Source of the DNA: an uncultured Bacteriovoracaceae bacterium
Lineage (GTDB): Bacteria; Bdellovibrionota; Bacteriovoracia; Bacteriovoracales; Bacteriovoracaceae
DNA: 64,000 nucleotides
Reading direction: 5' to 3'
Assembly (NCBI GenBank): GCA_937923325.1
Contig: CAKZUQ010000018.1
Span: forward strand, 25,956 to 89,955
The notes beneath the pieces are model-generated. The model had not been told where the DNA came from, searched no databases, and was given only the letters and a program-made list of their open reading frames with translations. Below are positions 42,363-52,537 of the stretch, in pieces; positions within the stretch are counted from its first letter, which is position 1; the number at the start of each line of letters is the position of its first letter. The translations under genes and the position numbers were made by a program.

Positions 42363-43709
42363 TTATACTTTTGGTTTTGAATCCTCAAATATTCTATAAA
42401 ATGCAGAAGATGAAATTTTAAGCTCTTTTATTGCATGAGTCACTTTTCCTTTATGTCTGCCTAAAACATCAGAAATAATTTCTTTTTCTATCTTCTTAAT
42501 AAAAATCTTCAATCCATTTTCTTCAATATAATTTTTTTGAGAAGCAGTTAGCCAATCATTTGTCGAATCCTCTGTATCGCTATTAGCAATATTCACGGGA
42601 AGGTTTGCAGATGTGATGACACCATGTTTACTTGTTGTTAAGTAGTCAATTGTCTTTGATAATTCTCTTATATTTCCTGGCCATGAATAATTTTCGAGAA
42701 TTTTTAAAGCATCTGGTTTTATAACAATTCTTCTATGTGCTGTGGCAAGAAAGTATTTTACTAAGAGCTTTACATCAGATTTTCTTTCTCTTAGAGGTTT
42801 TATTTCAAGATTGAAGCCACTAATTCTAAAAAATAAATCTTTTCTAAATTTCTGCGCAGTTATTAATGAAAACAAATCCTCACAAGTTGCAGAGATCAAA
42901 GTAAAAGAAGATTTAATAGGTTTACTAGAACCAACAGGGTAGAACGTTTTCTCATCTAAAGCTTTTAAAAGCTTCTTTTGCATTGATATAGACATCGTTG
43001 CAATTTCATCTAAAAATAATGTACCACCATCAGCTAGTTGCAGTTTTCCGATTCTGTCTTCATTAGCTCCAGTAAAGGCACCTTTTTTATGTCCAAATAA
43101 TTCTGACTCTAATAAGTTTTCTTGAATCTCGGAGCAGTTTAAATGAATAAACGGTTTTTCTTTCGTATAAGTCACTTCATGGATAAGTTTACCAATCAAA
43201 CTTTTACCAACTCCAGTTTCACCTGTAATAAAAATAGATCTATCTTTTAAATTGATATCAGTAATTTTAGAGATATCTTTTATCAACTTTTTATCTTTAG
43301 TAATATATTTAGAACTAAAAAAATCATCTAATATATTATGCTTTTTTGTTTTAATATATTTAGAAATATAAGGCTCAAGGTTTGTAGCGTAATGAAGTTT
43401 GGTTAAAAAATGGTCACATTGACTATCGTAAGCTTTTTCAGTTGTTTCATCATTATCATATGAGCTTAAAATAATTGAATGTATTCCTTTTGACTTAGTT
43501 TTTCTTAGAACCTTAATGCCTGATTCATTCTCCTCCATCTGCATATCGATAAGAGCGAGATCGAAATGATTTTTTTCAAGAATTTCTAAGGCCTCTTGGG
43601 CACTTGAAGCTTCAGTGACGATACCAAAATCTCTTATTATGCTAAGAACTCCTAGTCTAAAATATTGGTCATCATCTACAAGTAATATGTTTAAGTTTGT
43701 CTTTTTCAT
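42363..43709 (-). CDS. Sigma-54-dependent response regulator (NtrC family)
   Basis: 448 residues. Receiver domain at about 1-120 with phospho-acceptor Asp55 (LALIDMQM). AAA+ domain with Walker A GETGVGKS, the sigma-54 contact GAFTGA, and GGTLFLDEI. C-terminal Fis-type helix-turn-helix (VTHAIKELKISSSAFYRIF). It opens promoters with sigma-54 when phosphorylated. No kinase is adjacent. The sigma-54 promoter at 31547 is a possible target, though this is conjecture. Confidence 0.93.
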   Translation of the reverse strand: MKKTNLNILLVDDDQYFRLGVLSIIRDFGIVTEASSAQEALEILEKNHFDLALIDMQMEENESGIKVLRKTKSKGIHSIILSSYDNDETTEKAYDSQCDHFLTKLHYATNLEPYISKYIKTKKHNILDDFFSSKYITKDKKLIKDISKITDINLKDRSIFITGETGVGKSLIGKLIHEVTYTKEKPFIHLNCSEIQENLLESELFGHKKGAFTGANEDRIGKLQLADGGTLFLDEIATMSISMQKKLLKALDEKTFYPVGSSKPIKSSFTLISATCEDLFSLITAQKFRKDLFFRISGFNLEIKPLRERKSDVKLLVKYFLATAHRRIVIKPDALKILENYSWPGNIRELSKTIDYLTTSKHGVITSANLPVNIANSDTEDSTNDWLTASQKNYIEENGLKIFIKKIEKEIISDVLGRHKGKVTHAIKELKISSSAFYRIFEDSKPKV

Positions 43710-43803
43710 GACTTTCTTATAGGGCCATTCGATTCCGTTTTCAAAAGAAATATTTGATATCCGAATAAATTACATACTGGTCTGAATTGCTAAGTAATTG
43801 TTT

Positions 43804-44835
43804 TTACTCTAGAAGGGAGGAATCTTTTTGTTTCACTAGATCTAGAAGATTTTTAACTTTTTGACTTTCACCGCGTTTACCAACTAAGAGAGCATCCTTA
43901 GTGTCTACAATTAATAGATCTTCAACATTAAAAGTTGCTATGACTTTTTTATCACTTACTATTAGGTTATTGCTAGATTCAAGTGAGATATGATTCTCAT
44001 CGCTAGTATTACCTGTGTGTGTTTTTTGTAATTCTTCATAGAGGGAGTCAAAAGAGCCTAGGTCTGACCAATAAAAGTTTGAGGGGATAACACAAACGTT
44101 TTTACTTTTTTCCATCACAGCATAATCAATACTATCAGATGGTATTTTTAACATATCGTCTAATTGAAAGTGCTTTTCATCTTGGTTTGCCTCTAAGCCC
44201 TTATATGTATTTTGACATTGATTATAGATCTCTGGAGAGTGCTCTTTAAGCTCATTCAAAAATGCACTTGCTTTAAAACAGAACATTCCACTATTCCAAA
44301 AAAAATTTCCAGACTCTAAATAGCTAATGGCTGTTTGGAGATCAGGTTTTTCTTTAAACGATTTTACATTGACTCCATCTGCTTCAATATAGCCATATCC
44401 AGTTTCAGGGTACTTTGCTTTAATACCAAATGTAACCAGCTTATCTTTTTCAGCGAGCTTACATGCTGCTGTAATACACTCGTTATAAATATCCATATCT
44501 TTGATTAAATGATCGCTCGGAAGTATTAAAAGTATTTCGTCAGGATCACTTGCAAGTGCCGCAAGAGCAATGGCTGGTGCTGTATTTCTAGCAGCTGATT
44601 CAATTAGAAATTGAGTTTTATCTTTAAGATCATGAGGGATTTGTTTTTTACACAGAGGGAGTTGAGTTTGATTTACAACGACACTATAAGAATTAGAAAT
44701 TTCTTTATTTCTTAAAATCGTATTTTCAAATAAGGATTCACCATTAAAAATTTGTGCAAATTGTTTTGGAGATTTTTGTCTTGATATTGGCCAAAGTCTT
44801 GTTCCGGCACCGCCACAAAGAATTACTGTTTTCAT
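43804..44835 (-). CDS. manC: Mannose-1-phosphate guanylyltransferase
   Basis: 343 residues. The nucleotidyltransferase signature GGAGTRLWPISRQKSPKQF is followed by AARNTAPAIALAAL, LPSDHLI, and FKEKPD and NSGMFCF motifs. Its length covers only the transferase domain, without the fused isomerase half of ManC/AlgA, which fits the separate manA at 59.8 kb. It makes GDP-mannose for surface glycans. It follows mgtE by 22 bp on the same strand. Confidence 0.9.
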   Translation of the reverse strand: MKTVILCGGAGTRLWPISRQKSPKQFAQIFNGESLFENTILRNKEISNSYSVVVNQTQLPLCKKQIPHDLKDKTQFLIESAARNTAPAIALAALASDPDEILLILPSDHLIKDMDIYNECITAACKLAEKDKLVTFGIKAKYPETGYGYIEADGVNVKSFKEKPDLQTAISYLESGNFFWNSGMFCFKASAFLNELKEHSPEIYNQCQNTYKGLEANQDEKHFQLDDMLKIPSDSIDYAVMEKSKNVCVIPSNFYWSDLGSFDSLYEELQKTHTGNTSDENHISLESSNNLIVSDKKVIATFNVEDLLIVDTKDALLVGKRGESQKVKNLLDLVKQKDSSLLE

Positions 44836-44857
44836 ATTTCCTCAACTTTTTAGATCA

Positions 44858-46249
44858 TTAAATATTCAATGCGTAAGATGCTATCGCGAAATAAATCAGA
44901 AGACCAGTGATGTCTACAGTTGTTGTTATGGCGGGACTCGCAGCTACTGCTGGGTCTCCGCCTAGTCTTTTTACTAGAAGAGGAAGGCCTGCACCAACGA
45001 CAGCTGAAGTCATCACCTGCATGGCAATAGCTAGTGATATTATAAACCCAACAAACTCAAAGGACATATTATCAGGTAACAAAGATATAGATGATAGATA
45101 AGCAATCTTTATAAAAACAAGTCCACCAACACAGAAAGAAAGCATAAATGAAATTCGTGCTTCTTTAAGAAGAATTGATACCCATTCTTTTTCACTTGCT
45201 TGCCCAAGAGCAATTGCTCTAATAACAACTGTTGCAGCCTGACTACCTGTATTTCCACCAGTTGCAGTCATCATCGGCATATAGAGAGCAAGAATAATCA
45301 TTTGCTCAAGTATATTTTGATATTGATGAATAATTACACCGGATATAAGACCTACAGCGGCTAGAGAAACAAGCCATACGACACGTTTTTTAAAGTGCTC
45401 AATTGAACTTGTTCCAAGATATGTTTGTTCATCTTCAGAGGGAACAATACCCATAAACTTTTCCATATCTTCAGTATGTTCTGCACGGATAATATCAATT
45501 GCTTCCTCGTGACTTACAATTCCAACTAATTGTTTTAAAGAGTTTAAAACAGGAATTGCTACTAGATCGTGTTTTTCAATTTTTTTAGCAACGATCTCTC
45601 TATCATCATTAACATCTACATAGATAAAATTTTCATTATATAAGTCTCGAACTATATCTTTAGGGTCAGACATTATTAAGTCTTTGATTGTAATAATCCC
45701 AAGCATCTCCATATCATCATTTACTACATAAATATAATAAATCATTTTTTGAGAAGGAGCATCGTGACGAATTTTTGCGAGAGCTTGCTGACAAGTCATA
45801 TGAATAAGTATTGTGGCAAAGTCAGTGCTCATAGTTCCACCAGCTGTTTCAGGTGGATATGCACTAAGGACAATTACATCCTCTCTTGTCTTCTTATCTA
45901 GAAAAGGAAGGATTTCAATTTGTTCTTCCTTTGTAAATTCTTGAAATAAGTCAGCTCTTGAATCAGAGTACATATTTGTAAATAAGTCTGAAAAAGTTCT
46001 TTTATCAATGATTTTAGATAACTCATATTGTTTTTCTGTAGGGAAGTAACTAAAAATTCTTCCAGAGTCTTCTTCTTCTAATATATTTAAAAAATGGATA
46101 ATATCTGTATCGGCTTTTTCATTTAAAAAATCTACAACGTTTGCAGTTGGAAGATCTTCTAGTACCTCACGAATTTGATCCGTCTGCCCTAGTTGAACAA
46201 GCTTAGCTAGCTCATCTAGAACCTCTTGAATTTCTAAGTTTTCTATCAT
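44858..46249 (-). CDS. mgtE: Magnesium transporter MgtE
   Basis: 463 residues. N-terminal superhelical domain at about 1-130, paired CBS domains at about 131-255 (IIYYIYVVNDDMEMLGIITI, LVGIVSHEEAIDII), a plug helix, and five membrane helices at about 285-463 with the MPMMTATGGNTGSQAATVVIR pore motif split at ATGGNTGSQ. A full-length Mg2+ channel gated by cytosolic Mg2+. No M-box riboswitch is apparent upstream. Confidence 0.95.
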   Translation of the reverse strand: MIENLEIQEVLDELAKLVQLGQTDQIREVLEDLPTANVVDFLNEKADTDIIHFLNILEEEDSGRIFSYFPTEKQYELSKIIDKRTFSDLFTNMYSDSRADLFQEFTKEEQIEILPFLDKKTREDVIVLSAYPPETAGGTMSTDFATILIHMTCQQALAKIRHDAPSQKMIYYIYVVNDDMEMLGIITIKDLIMSDPKDIVRDLYNENFIYVDVNDDREIVAKKIEKHDLVAIPVLNSLKQLVGIVSHEEAIDIIRAEHTEDMEKFMGIVPSEDEQTYLGTSSIEHFKKRVVWLVSLAAVGLISGVIIHQYQNILEQMIILALYMPMMTATGGNTGSQAATVVIRAIALGQASEKEWVSILLKEARISFMLSFCVGGLVFIKIAYLSSISLLPDNMSFEFVGFIISLAIAMQVMTSAVVGAGLPLLVKRLGGDPAVAASPAITTTVDITGLLIYFAIASYALNI

Positions 46250-46356
46250 TTGTATTTACCTAAGTTTATTAAACTATCGGTAAATAAGTCCATTTGATTG
46301 AGTAAAATATTAGAAATACATAAAAGACCGAGTGACTCTGTATGGTATCGAAATTG

Positions 46357-46384
46357 TTGATAAAATTTTTATAGAGTTTATCAA
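46357..46384. promoter_or_regulatory. Dyad between mgtE and the PilZ-protein gene
   Basis: TTGATAAA and TTTATCAA form a perfect 8-bp inverted repeat with a 12-bp A/T-rich centre in the 187-bp divergent intergenic region. It is a candidate operator. No clear promoter boxes are assigned. Confidence 0.4.
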
Positions 46385-46436
46385 ATTTTCCGATCAGGTT
46401 ATAGAGATAAATGTTATTTAAACTGATTAGGGGAGT

Positions 46437-48335
46437 ATGAGTCAGATAAATATTATATTCTATAGAATGACAAAAGAGCAGCCAATTGTTAATGAGCTGT
46501 CGAATTACTATGGTAGTAGTGGGGATTATAATGTCAAGTTTATAGGCACTGACGCTGAAGCAAGCCAATTTATTCCAGCTGCCGGAAATGGTATACTTAT
46601 TTTTGAAGTAAAAACAAAAGTAGACCTTCAAGCTGCAGTGAATGTTCTTAAAGATCAAAAGAAAATGATTAAAAATACAATGCTCAAACCTGCTTGTATT
46701 CTTCATATTAATAATAAAAAAGTAGAAAAAATCTTAGCCAATTATGGATGTGTAGATTTGCTAGATAAAGATATCCGTTCAAAAACATTTAGTTTTAAAA
46801 TCGATTTTTGGTCTCGAGCTCTAAAAACACTTATTGAAAGTCAGAATGTAGAAGAATTAAAAAATAAATCTGCAGAAAATGATTCGAGTAAAACTGATGG
46901 TACGGTGAATAGGGAAAATTTCGTATTCCGTGACTCATTAAATTTACAAAGTGATATCTGGCTTATAAAGTCGAAATCAGATTGTAAAAGAATTTTGAGA
47001 AGATGGCTGGTAAGATCTCTAGGACCAAGCCCTCATACTGGAAATTGGGTTGAAGTAGAGCCTCAACAAGAAGATAAATTACCAACTTGGAAATATACTC
47101 TTGAGCATGATGATGGACAGTTTATATTTGAAGACGGTTCATGGTTTTTTTATGGATCCAAGCCGGAATTTGATTGGAAACTCAAAAGGTGGAATTTTTC
47201 TTCAGAACTTCCCCGTCTTTATTTCTATACCATTGATAAAAGAGTATTTTCTCGTTTCAAATATATTGGTGGAATAGTTGAAGTGTCAGAGAACTCTCTA
47301 TATGCTGAAGAAAAAGAAGAACTTATTTTTCAAACTTGTGAGATAAATTTTGCTTCTGAAGTTAACGAAGCTGAAGGTAAGGATTATAATAATCAGGATC
47401 CTGATTTTAAACCAGATCAGATGAATAATAGTTCTTCAACAGATGAAACACATGGATCAAATTTGTCTAGCTCTACAAATCCAGAGGATGAGCAGTCTCG
47501 AAGTACAGTCGACAAAGGAGAGGAGCTAGAGGCAAGCCTTAGACCATCACATCAATTAACTCAACCTACATTTGATTATTCACAACAAGACGGAAAAAAA
47601 AACCAAAGCTATGAAGGCAGTGCTAATCTTAATAGTTCTCTAGGTTATGAAGATTCAATTTCAAATGTTGCGAAACCATTAGATAAAAAGAGGAATGAGC
47701 CTCAAAGTTTAGAAGCTAAAAGTGGAGCTGAGCTTTGGGCTGATGAGACTTCAGCTCCAAAAGAAAAATCCTTAGTTCTTCCTGACCATGAGAAAGAAGT
47801 TGATATGGAAGAAGCTCTTAGTGGTGGGTTAGCAGAGGTTTTAAATAAACAAGCGAATGATAATTTAGCTAAAGAGGCTATCCTTAAACAAGTTATTAAT
47901 AATAATGAAGCTCACCCAAATACTAAAGAAAAAATTGATTTAAGTAAACTTCTAGAGAATGATCCTCAAGTTGATACTGAGTCTGGAGAATTAAAAGTTA
48001 TTATCAAACAGGAAACTAAAGCAGGTAATGATATTACATTCATCTGTGAATTTGAAGATTTTTATACAGATGAGTTGATTGTACAGGCTCCTAAAGATTC
48101 ACTACCTTTAAACTCTCAAATTAAAGGAAAAGTTTCTTTGAAGTATAATAATGAAAAAGTGAACGTTATTATTGAGGGGAATATAACAGAAATAGAAGAA
48201 TTTGATGATAGAAAAGATACGCTTATTATTGAAGTAAACAATATAAATGAGAAAGACTATGAAGAGTTTATTTCTTTGTATCATGATAGACAGGAAAGTA
48301 TTACTGACTTTCTAGACAAGGCGAAGGGCCTTTAA
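46437..48335 (+). CDS. Large cytoplasmic signalling protein with C-terminal PilZ-like domain
   Basis: 632 residues, no membrane helix. The N-terminal 130 residues resemble a degenerate receiver fold (GILIFEVKTK, ACILHINNKKVEKILANYG, no phospho-Asp evident). A tryptophan-rich module at about 160-290 follows, with repeated W-F patterns. A Ser/Glu/Asn-rich disordered linker lies at about 305-510. A beta-rich C-terminal domain at about 515-632 looks PilZ-like (VIIKQETKAGNDITFICEF). The PilZ RxxxR motif is not clear, so c-di-GMP binding is unproven. It starts a four-gene signalling run. Confidence 0.55.
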   Translation: MSQINIIFYRMTKEQPIVNELSNYYGSSGDYNVKFIGTDAEASQFIPAAGNGILIFEVKTKVDLQAAVNVLKDQKKMIKNTMLKPACILHINNKKVEKILANYGCVDLLDKDIRSKTFSFKIDFWSRALKTLIESQNVEELKNKSAENDSSKTDGTVNRENFVFRDSLNLQSDIWLIKSKSDCKRILRRWLVRSLGPSPHTGNWVEVEPQQEDKLPTWKYTLEHDDGQFIFEDGSWFFYGSKPEFDWKLKRWNFSSELPRLYFYTIDKRVFSRFKYIGGIVEVSENSLYAEEKEELIFQTCEINFASEVNEAEGKDYNNQDPDFKPDQMNNSSSTDETHGSNLSSSTNPEDEQSRSTVDKGEELEASLRPSHQLTQPTFDYSQQDGKKNQSYEGSANLNSSLGYEDSISNVAKPLDKKRNEPQSLEAKSGAELWADETSAPKEKSLVLPDHEKEVDMEEALSGGLAEVLNKQANDNLAKEAILKQVINNNEAHPNTKEKIDLSKLLENDPQVDTESGELKVIIKQETKAGNDITFICEFEDFYTDELIVQAPKDSLPLNSQIKGKVSLKYNNEKVNVIIEGNITEIEEFDDRKDTLIIEVNNINEKDYEEFISLYHDRQESITDFLDKAKGL

Positions 48336-48340
48336 AATTA

Positions 48341-49642
48341 ATGAAAGGCGAAAAGAAAAAAGAGCTATTCAAGGAATTTCTATCAAACAACCAGATCTTG
48401 GTTGTTGATAAAAGTTCTGCATCAAGAAGACGTATGACTAAGACTCTTGTTGATCTTGGTTCAAAAAGAAACCAAGTACATAGTGTTGCTCACTATTCTG
48501 AAGCTATTGATATTATCGAAAAAGAAAAACCTAAATTAATCCTATCAGACTATGCCATAAATGGTGGTTCTGGATTTGATTTATTCGGAGACTTTAGAAA
48601 AATATATCCTGATGAAAAGAAATCAACATTAATTTTAATTACTTCAAACATTTCTCAATCTGCTGTTGCCAAAGCTGCAGAGGAAGATGTTGATTCATTT
48701 ATCATTAAACCTTATACGGTCAAAAGTTTAGAAAAAAGTTTAATCAATGCCGTTATAAATAAATTATACCCAAGTGAGTATGTTCAAACTGTAGAAAAAG
48801 GTAAAGAACAAATGTTTGCTGGGGATTATGCAGTTGCAATGACTACTTTTGAACAGGCTATTGAGTTGAATAAAAAACCATCTCTTGCTCACTTTTATCA
48901 TGGGCAGTGTAAATATTTTATGGAGCTAAACGACGAGGCAGAGGGTGATTATGAAAAAGGTCTTGCGATCAATAATATTCACTTTAAGTGTCAAGTCGGA
49001 CTGTATGAGATATTTAAAAAAGATGGCAAACATAAAGAAGCCTATGATGTCGTTCGCAATATTGCAAAATACTTCCCATCAAATCCAGATAGATTAAAAG
49101 AAGTCATTCATCTTTGTATGATTACAAAAAACTATGAAGACATGGAGATGTATTACGATATTTTCGTAGACCTCGATGAAAGAACTGAAGACGTGATAAA
49201 TTTTGTTTGTTCCGGTCTTTATATATATGGTAAATTTGCTCTACTCGAAGGAGATGTTTCTAAAACGAAAGATATTTTCGACAAAGTTGGTATTTCTTGT
49301 GCAGGAGTCCCTAAGTTTTTAAAAGCGATGATCTTGTTATTGGTTCAAAATGGTATTTATCCAGAAGCACAAAAATTAGTTAGCAGATTTACAATGGGTG
49401 AAGACAATAAAGCTGATTACGAAATTTGCACTTATCTTGCTGATAGTAATTCAATGGCAAATACTGAAAGAATTAGTAAGGGATTAGACTTATTTAACAA
49501 AGGCTATAAACATCCTCATGCAACCAAGATCTTAATAAACTCTTTAAAACAAGATGGAAATGCAAAGAAAGCTGCTGAATACTTAGAGGAAGCAGAGCAT
49601 CTATGGCCTGATGATTTTATATCTTTCAAATTAGCTGTATAA
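48341..49642 (+). CDS. Response regulator with receiver domain and TPR tail
   Basis: 433 residues. The receiver domain is at about 17-140 with Asp70 (LILSDYAIN) and the Lys of FIIKPYTVK. TPR-like repeats run from about 155 to 425 (YAVAMTTFEQAIELN, AHFYHGQCKYFMELNDEAEG). There is no output DNA-binding domain, so signalling would be by protein contact. It is separated by 5 bp from the upstream PilZ-like gene. A conserved REC-TPR type of Bdellovibrionota is my guess. Confidence 0.8.
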   Translation: MKGEKKKELFKEFLSNNQILVVDKSSASRRRMTKTLVDLGSKRNQVHSVAHYSEAIDIIEKEKPKLILSDYAINGGSGFDLFGDFRKIYPDEKKSTLILITSNISQSAVAKAAEEDVDSFIIKPYTVKSLEKSLINAVINKLYPSEYVQTVEKGKEQMFAGDYAVAMTTFEQAIELNKKPSLAHFYHGQCKYFMELNDEAEGDYEKGLAINNIHFKCQVGLYEIFKKDGKHKEAYDVVRNIAKYFPSNPDRLKEVIHLCMITKNYEDMEMYYDIFVDLDERTEDVINFVCSGLYIYGKFALLEGDVSKTKDIFDKVGISCAGVPKFLKAMILLLVQNGIYPEAQKLVSRFTMGEDNKADYEICTYLADSNSMANTERISKGLDLFNKGYKHPHATKILINSLKQDGNAKKAAEYLEEAEHLWPDDFISFKLAV

Positions 49643-49757
49643 CCGACTAAAACAGTTAAAAAAAATATTATAAAATAAGACTATTTTATTTTACTCTTCG
49701 ACTAAGATTTGGTGTCCTATTATGTATATAAATTAACATAATCCAAGGACGGGTAAT

Positions 49758-51182
49758 ATGCATGCAATTAAATATCTAATAGGTCTTACTCTATTATTTG
49801 TTATTCTAAGTTTCAACTCTTATTCTCACGAAAAACATAATCAAGTTTTTAGACAAGACTGGACAATGATTGCGAGCATTCAACTAAATGATTTCTCTAA
49901 AGGTTTAAAGGATATTTCAGAGCATGATATTGATATCGCTGGAGTAGATGTCGATCAAAAGATTGTAGATGTACTGATAAGTGATATAGATTACAAATTC
50001 TTGAAAAGTCATGGCTATAAAATTACTGTTACTGAAACAAAAGGAATTACAAGAAAGCCAGATGAAGAATATAAAAATCCCAGTGAGATAGAATCAATTG
50101 TAAAAGATTTTAATGCCAGATACCCAGACTTAACAAAACTTGTTTCAATAGGAAAGTCTTTAGAAGGTAGAGATATATGGGCGCTTAAAATTTCAGATAA
50201 TCCACAAGTTGATGAGCTTGATGAACCATCGGTATTATTTAATTCTATGCACCATGCTCGTGAGATTATGACTCCAGAAGTATCTATAGATATAATTGAA
50301 TACCTACTTACAAACTATAAAACTCTTAATAAGGTTACTGATTGGATTGACTCTACACAGATATGGGTTATTCCTATGTTCAATGTCGATGGAAATAATA
50401 AAATGTGGAACCATGACTCTTGGTGGAGAAAGAATACACGTGGAGGTTATGGAGTAGATCTAAATAGAAATTATCCTGCAGGTTGGAATGCCTGTAATGG
50501 ATCAAGTGGATCACAGTCTTCTCAAACTTATAGAGGGCCTAGCCCAGCAAGTGAACCAGAGACACAAGCGATGATGAAATTTATTGCTGAAAAAAGACCT
50601 GTTTTTGATATTTCTTATCATGCTTATAGTGAACTTGTTATCTATCCATATGGATGTGGTAAAAGAAGAACACAAACAAAAGAAGTTGTTGAAAAAATTG
50701 GTGATCATATCGCGTGGCTTTTAGACTATAAACCAGGTACTGCATGGGAATTACTTTACAATGCTGATGGTGGAGATATTGATTGGATGTATGAGGCTTA
50801 CCAAGTAATTCCATATGTAATTGAATTAAACAGTAGAAGACAAGGTTTTCATCCAAAATATAGTAAGTGGAGAGATAAGACTGTTGAACGCAATAGAGAT
50901 GGTTGGCAGTATTTATTAGATAGAGTTCAAAAAAGTGGAATTAGAGGTCAAGTTTTAGGGATAGATAAGAAACCTTTGTCTGACTTTAAGGTTAAAGTTT
51001 TCAAAAAAACAACTAAGGGGGAAGTAGAGTTTCAAGACTATGTAGGACATGAGACTGGAATGTTTCATATTGTTGTGAATCCTGGTTCTTATAGAGTTCA
51101 AATTATTACAAATGATAAAGCTGTAAAAGAGCAAATTGTTAATGTTGAAGAAAATCTAAAGAGAATAAATATTTCTCTTTAA
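49758..51182 (+). CDS. Secreted M14-family zinc carboxypeptidase
   Basis: 474 residues. Signal peptide (about 1-23) and propeptide to about 110, then the M14 domain: zinc ligands in HHAREIMTPE (His166, Glu169), the substrate-binding TRGGYGVDLNRNYPAGWN, the third zinc His in SYHAYSELVIYPYG, and the catalytic Glu in IPYVIELNSR. A beta C-terminal domain follows (about 400-474, GVEGQV-like carboxypeptidase regulatory repeat). It resembles carboxypeptidase T. Prey-protein digestion is a plausible role. AAGGACGGG lies upstream. Confidence 0.9.
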   Translation: MHAIKYLIGLTLLFVILSFNSYSHEKHNQVFRQDWTMIASIQLNDFSKGLKDISEHDIDIAGVDVDQKIVDVLISDIDYKFLKSHGYKITVTETKGITRKPDEEYKNPSEIESIVKDFNARYPDLTKLVSIGKSLEGRDIWALKISDNPQVDELDEPSVLFNSMHHAREIMTPEVSIDIIEYLLTNYKTLNKVTDWIDSTQIWVIPMFNVDGNNKMWNHDSWWRKNTRGGYGVDLNRNYPAGWNACNGSSGSQSSQTYRGPSPASEPETQAMMKFIAEKRPVFDISYHAYSELVIYPYGCGKRRTQTKEVVEKIGDHIAWLLDYKPGTAWELLYNADGGDIDWMYEAYQVIPYVIELNSRRQGFHPKYSKWRDKTVERNRDGWQYLLDRVQKSGIRGQVLGIDKKPLSDFKVKVFKKTTKGEVEFQDYVGHETGMFHIVVNPGSYRVQIITNDKAVKEQIVNVEENLKRINISL

Positions 51183-51196
51183 AAAAGTAGAATTGT

Positions 51197-52537
51197 ATGT
51201 TGAAAGTATTAATTATTGATGATGAAGAAGATATTAGGGATATTATAGCTTTTACCTTTGAGGCGGAAGCTGATTGTGAATTTCTTTTTGCTGATACAGG
51301 CAATAAGGCCATAGAAGTAATAGAGTCTGCTAAAGAGATTGATCTAATTGTATGTGACTATAATATGCCTCGTGGAAACGGTGGTATGGTTTATGAGTAT
51401 CTATTAGATCGTAATTTAATGATTCCATATGTACTTTGTAGTTCTTCATTACCGCAAGAGTATGAAGTCTTCTCAAGCGGAAAGCAATTGATTGGAAATA
51501 TCGAAAAACCAAATGTTTTTGAAGGTGTTCAGGAAGTCTTGAAAAATCTAGAAGAAAAAAAGAATTTGTTTAGCGGTGGCGTTGTGGAGAAGAATAATTC
51601 TACTTACTGTAATATAAGTATTGATTTGTTAGAATCAATGAAAGAGATGCCAACAGATATATTCGTAAAAATAAATGAAGAAAAATTTGTTAAAGTTTTG
51701 AAAATGCATGACATTTTATCTATTGAAGAGGTGCTAAAATATAAAGATAAAAAAATTGATAAACTTTTAATCCAAAAGACAGATTTGAAAATTGTTGTAG
51801 AAACATTATCTCAACAAATCGAAATGATATTAACTGGTATTGATACTAAAGAAGAAACTAAAATTATCGATGCTCATAATGTGATCATGAAAACTGTTAA
51901 AAATTTTGGTTTCTCCGAAAAGATCGTTAGAGTAACTGAAAATAGTGTTAAAGTTGCTCTTGAAACTTTTCAAAAAGTTAAAAAGTTTGATACCGTTTAT
52001 AATAGAATTTTTCGAAATGAAAGAAGTTACCTAACTAAGCATAGTGTTGCTCTAAGTTATGTTAGTTGTGGAATTATCTCAAAACTAGCATGGGACTCTA
52101 TGGAGAACAGAAATAAGCTTGTTATGTCTAGTTTTTTACATGATGTAACAATAAAAGTTCCCGTACTAGATGAAGAAGTTTTAACTGAACGTGAAATGGA
52201 AAATTTTATAAACTTTAAAGATCATCCAGCTGAAGCTGTTGAGTTAATAAAAAAATACAAAAATATTCCAGCAGATGTAGATCAAATTATTCTAGATCAT
52301 CATGAAAAGCCAGATGGTTCTGGATTACCTAGAGGTTTAACAGCAAATCAATTAAAGCCTCTTGCGAGTATGTTTATCTTTTCTCATGATGTTGTTGAGG
52401 CCATTTTTAAAATCGAATCTGAAAACCTTGCATTTACAACACAAAATGTTATTTCTAAACTAGACAAAGAGTACTACTCGGCGGGCAATTTCAAAAAATG
52501 TTATGAAGCTCTTGAGCAATTGGAGTTATTTAAATGA
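51197..52537 (+). CDS. Receiver-HD phosphohydrolase (HD-GYP variant)
   Basis: 446 residues. Receiver domain at about 1-115 (Asp54 in IVCDYNMPRG). HD domain at about 275-440, with SFLHDV (His315, Asp316) and HHEKPDGSGLP (368-378). The GYP position reads GLP. HD-GYP proteins hydrolyse c-di-GMP, and several GYP positions vary in active enzymes. The gene is 14 bp after the M14 peptidase and overlaps the next by 4 bp. Confidence 0.82.
   Translation: MLKVLIIDDEEDIRDIIAFTFEAEADCEFLFADTGNKAIEVIESAKEIDLIVCDYNMPRGNGGMVYEYLLDRNLMIPYVLCSSSLPQEYEVFSSGKQLIGNIEKPNVFEGVQEVLKNLEEKKNLFSGGVVEKNNSTYCNISIDLLESMKEMPTDIFVKINEEKFVKVLKMHDILSIEEVLKYKDKKIDKLLIQKTDLKIVVETLSQQIEMILTGIDTKEETKIIDAHNVIMKTVKNFGFSEKIVRVTENSVKVALETFQKVKKFDTVYNRIFRNERSYLTKHSVALSYVSCGIISKLAWDSMENRNKLVMSSFLHDVTIKVPVLDEEVLTEREMENFINFKDHPAEAVELIKKYKNIPADVDQIILDHHEKPDGSGLPRGLTANQLKPLASMFIFSHDVVEAIFKIESENLAFTTQNVISKLDKEYYSAGNFKKCYEALEQLELFK

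Noticed and set aside
46250..46436. M-box magnesium riboswitch before mgtE
   Set aside because: The 187-bp region is A/T-rich with a simple dyad and no M-box-like multi-stem pattern.
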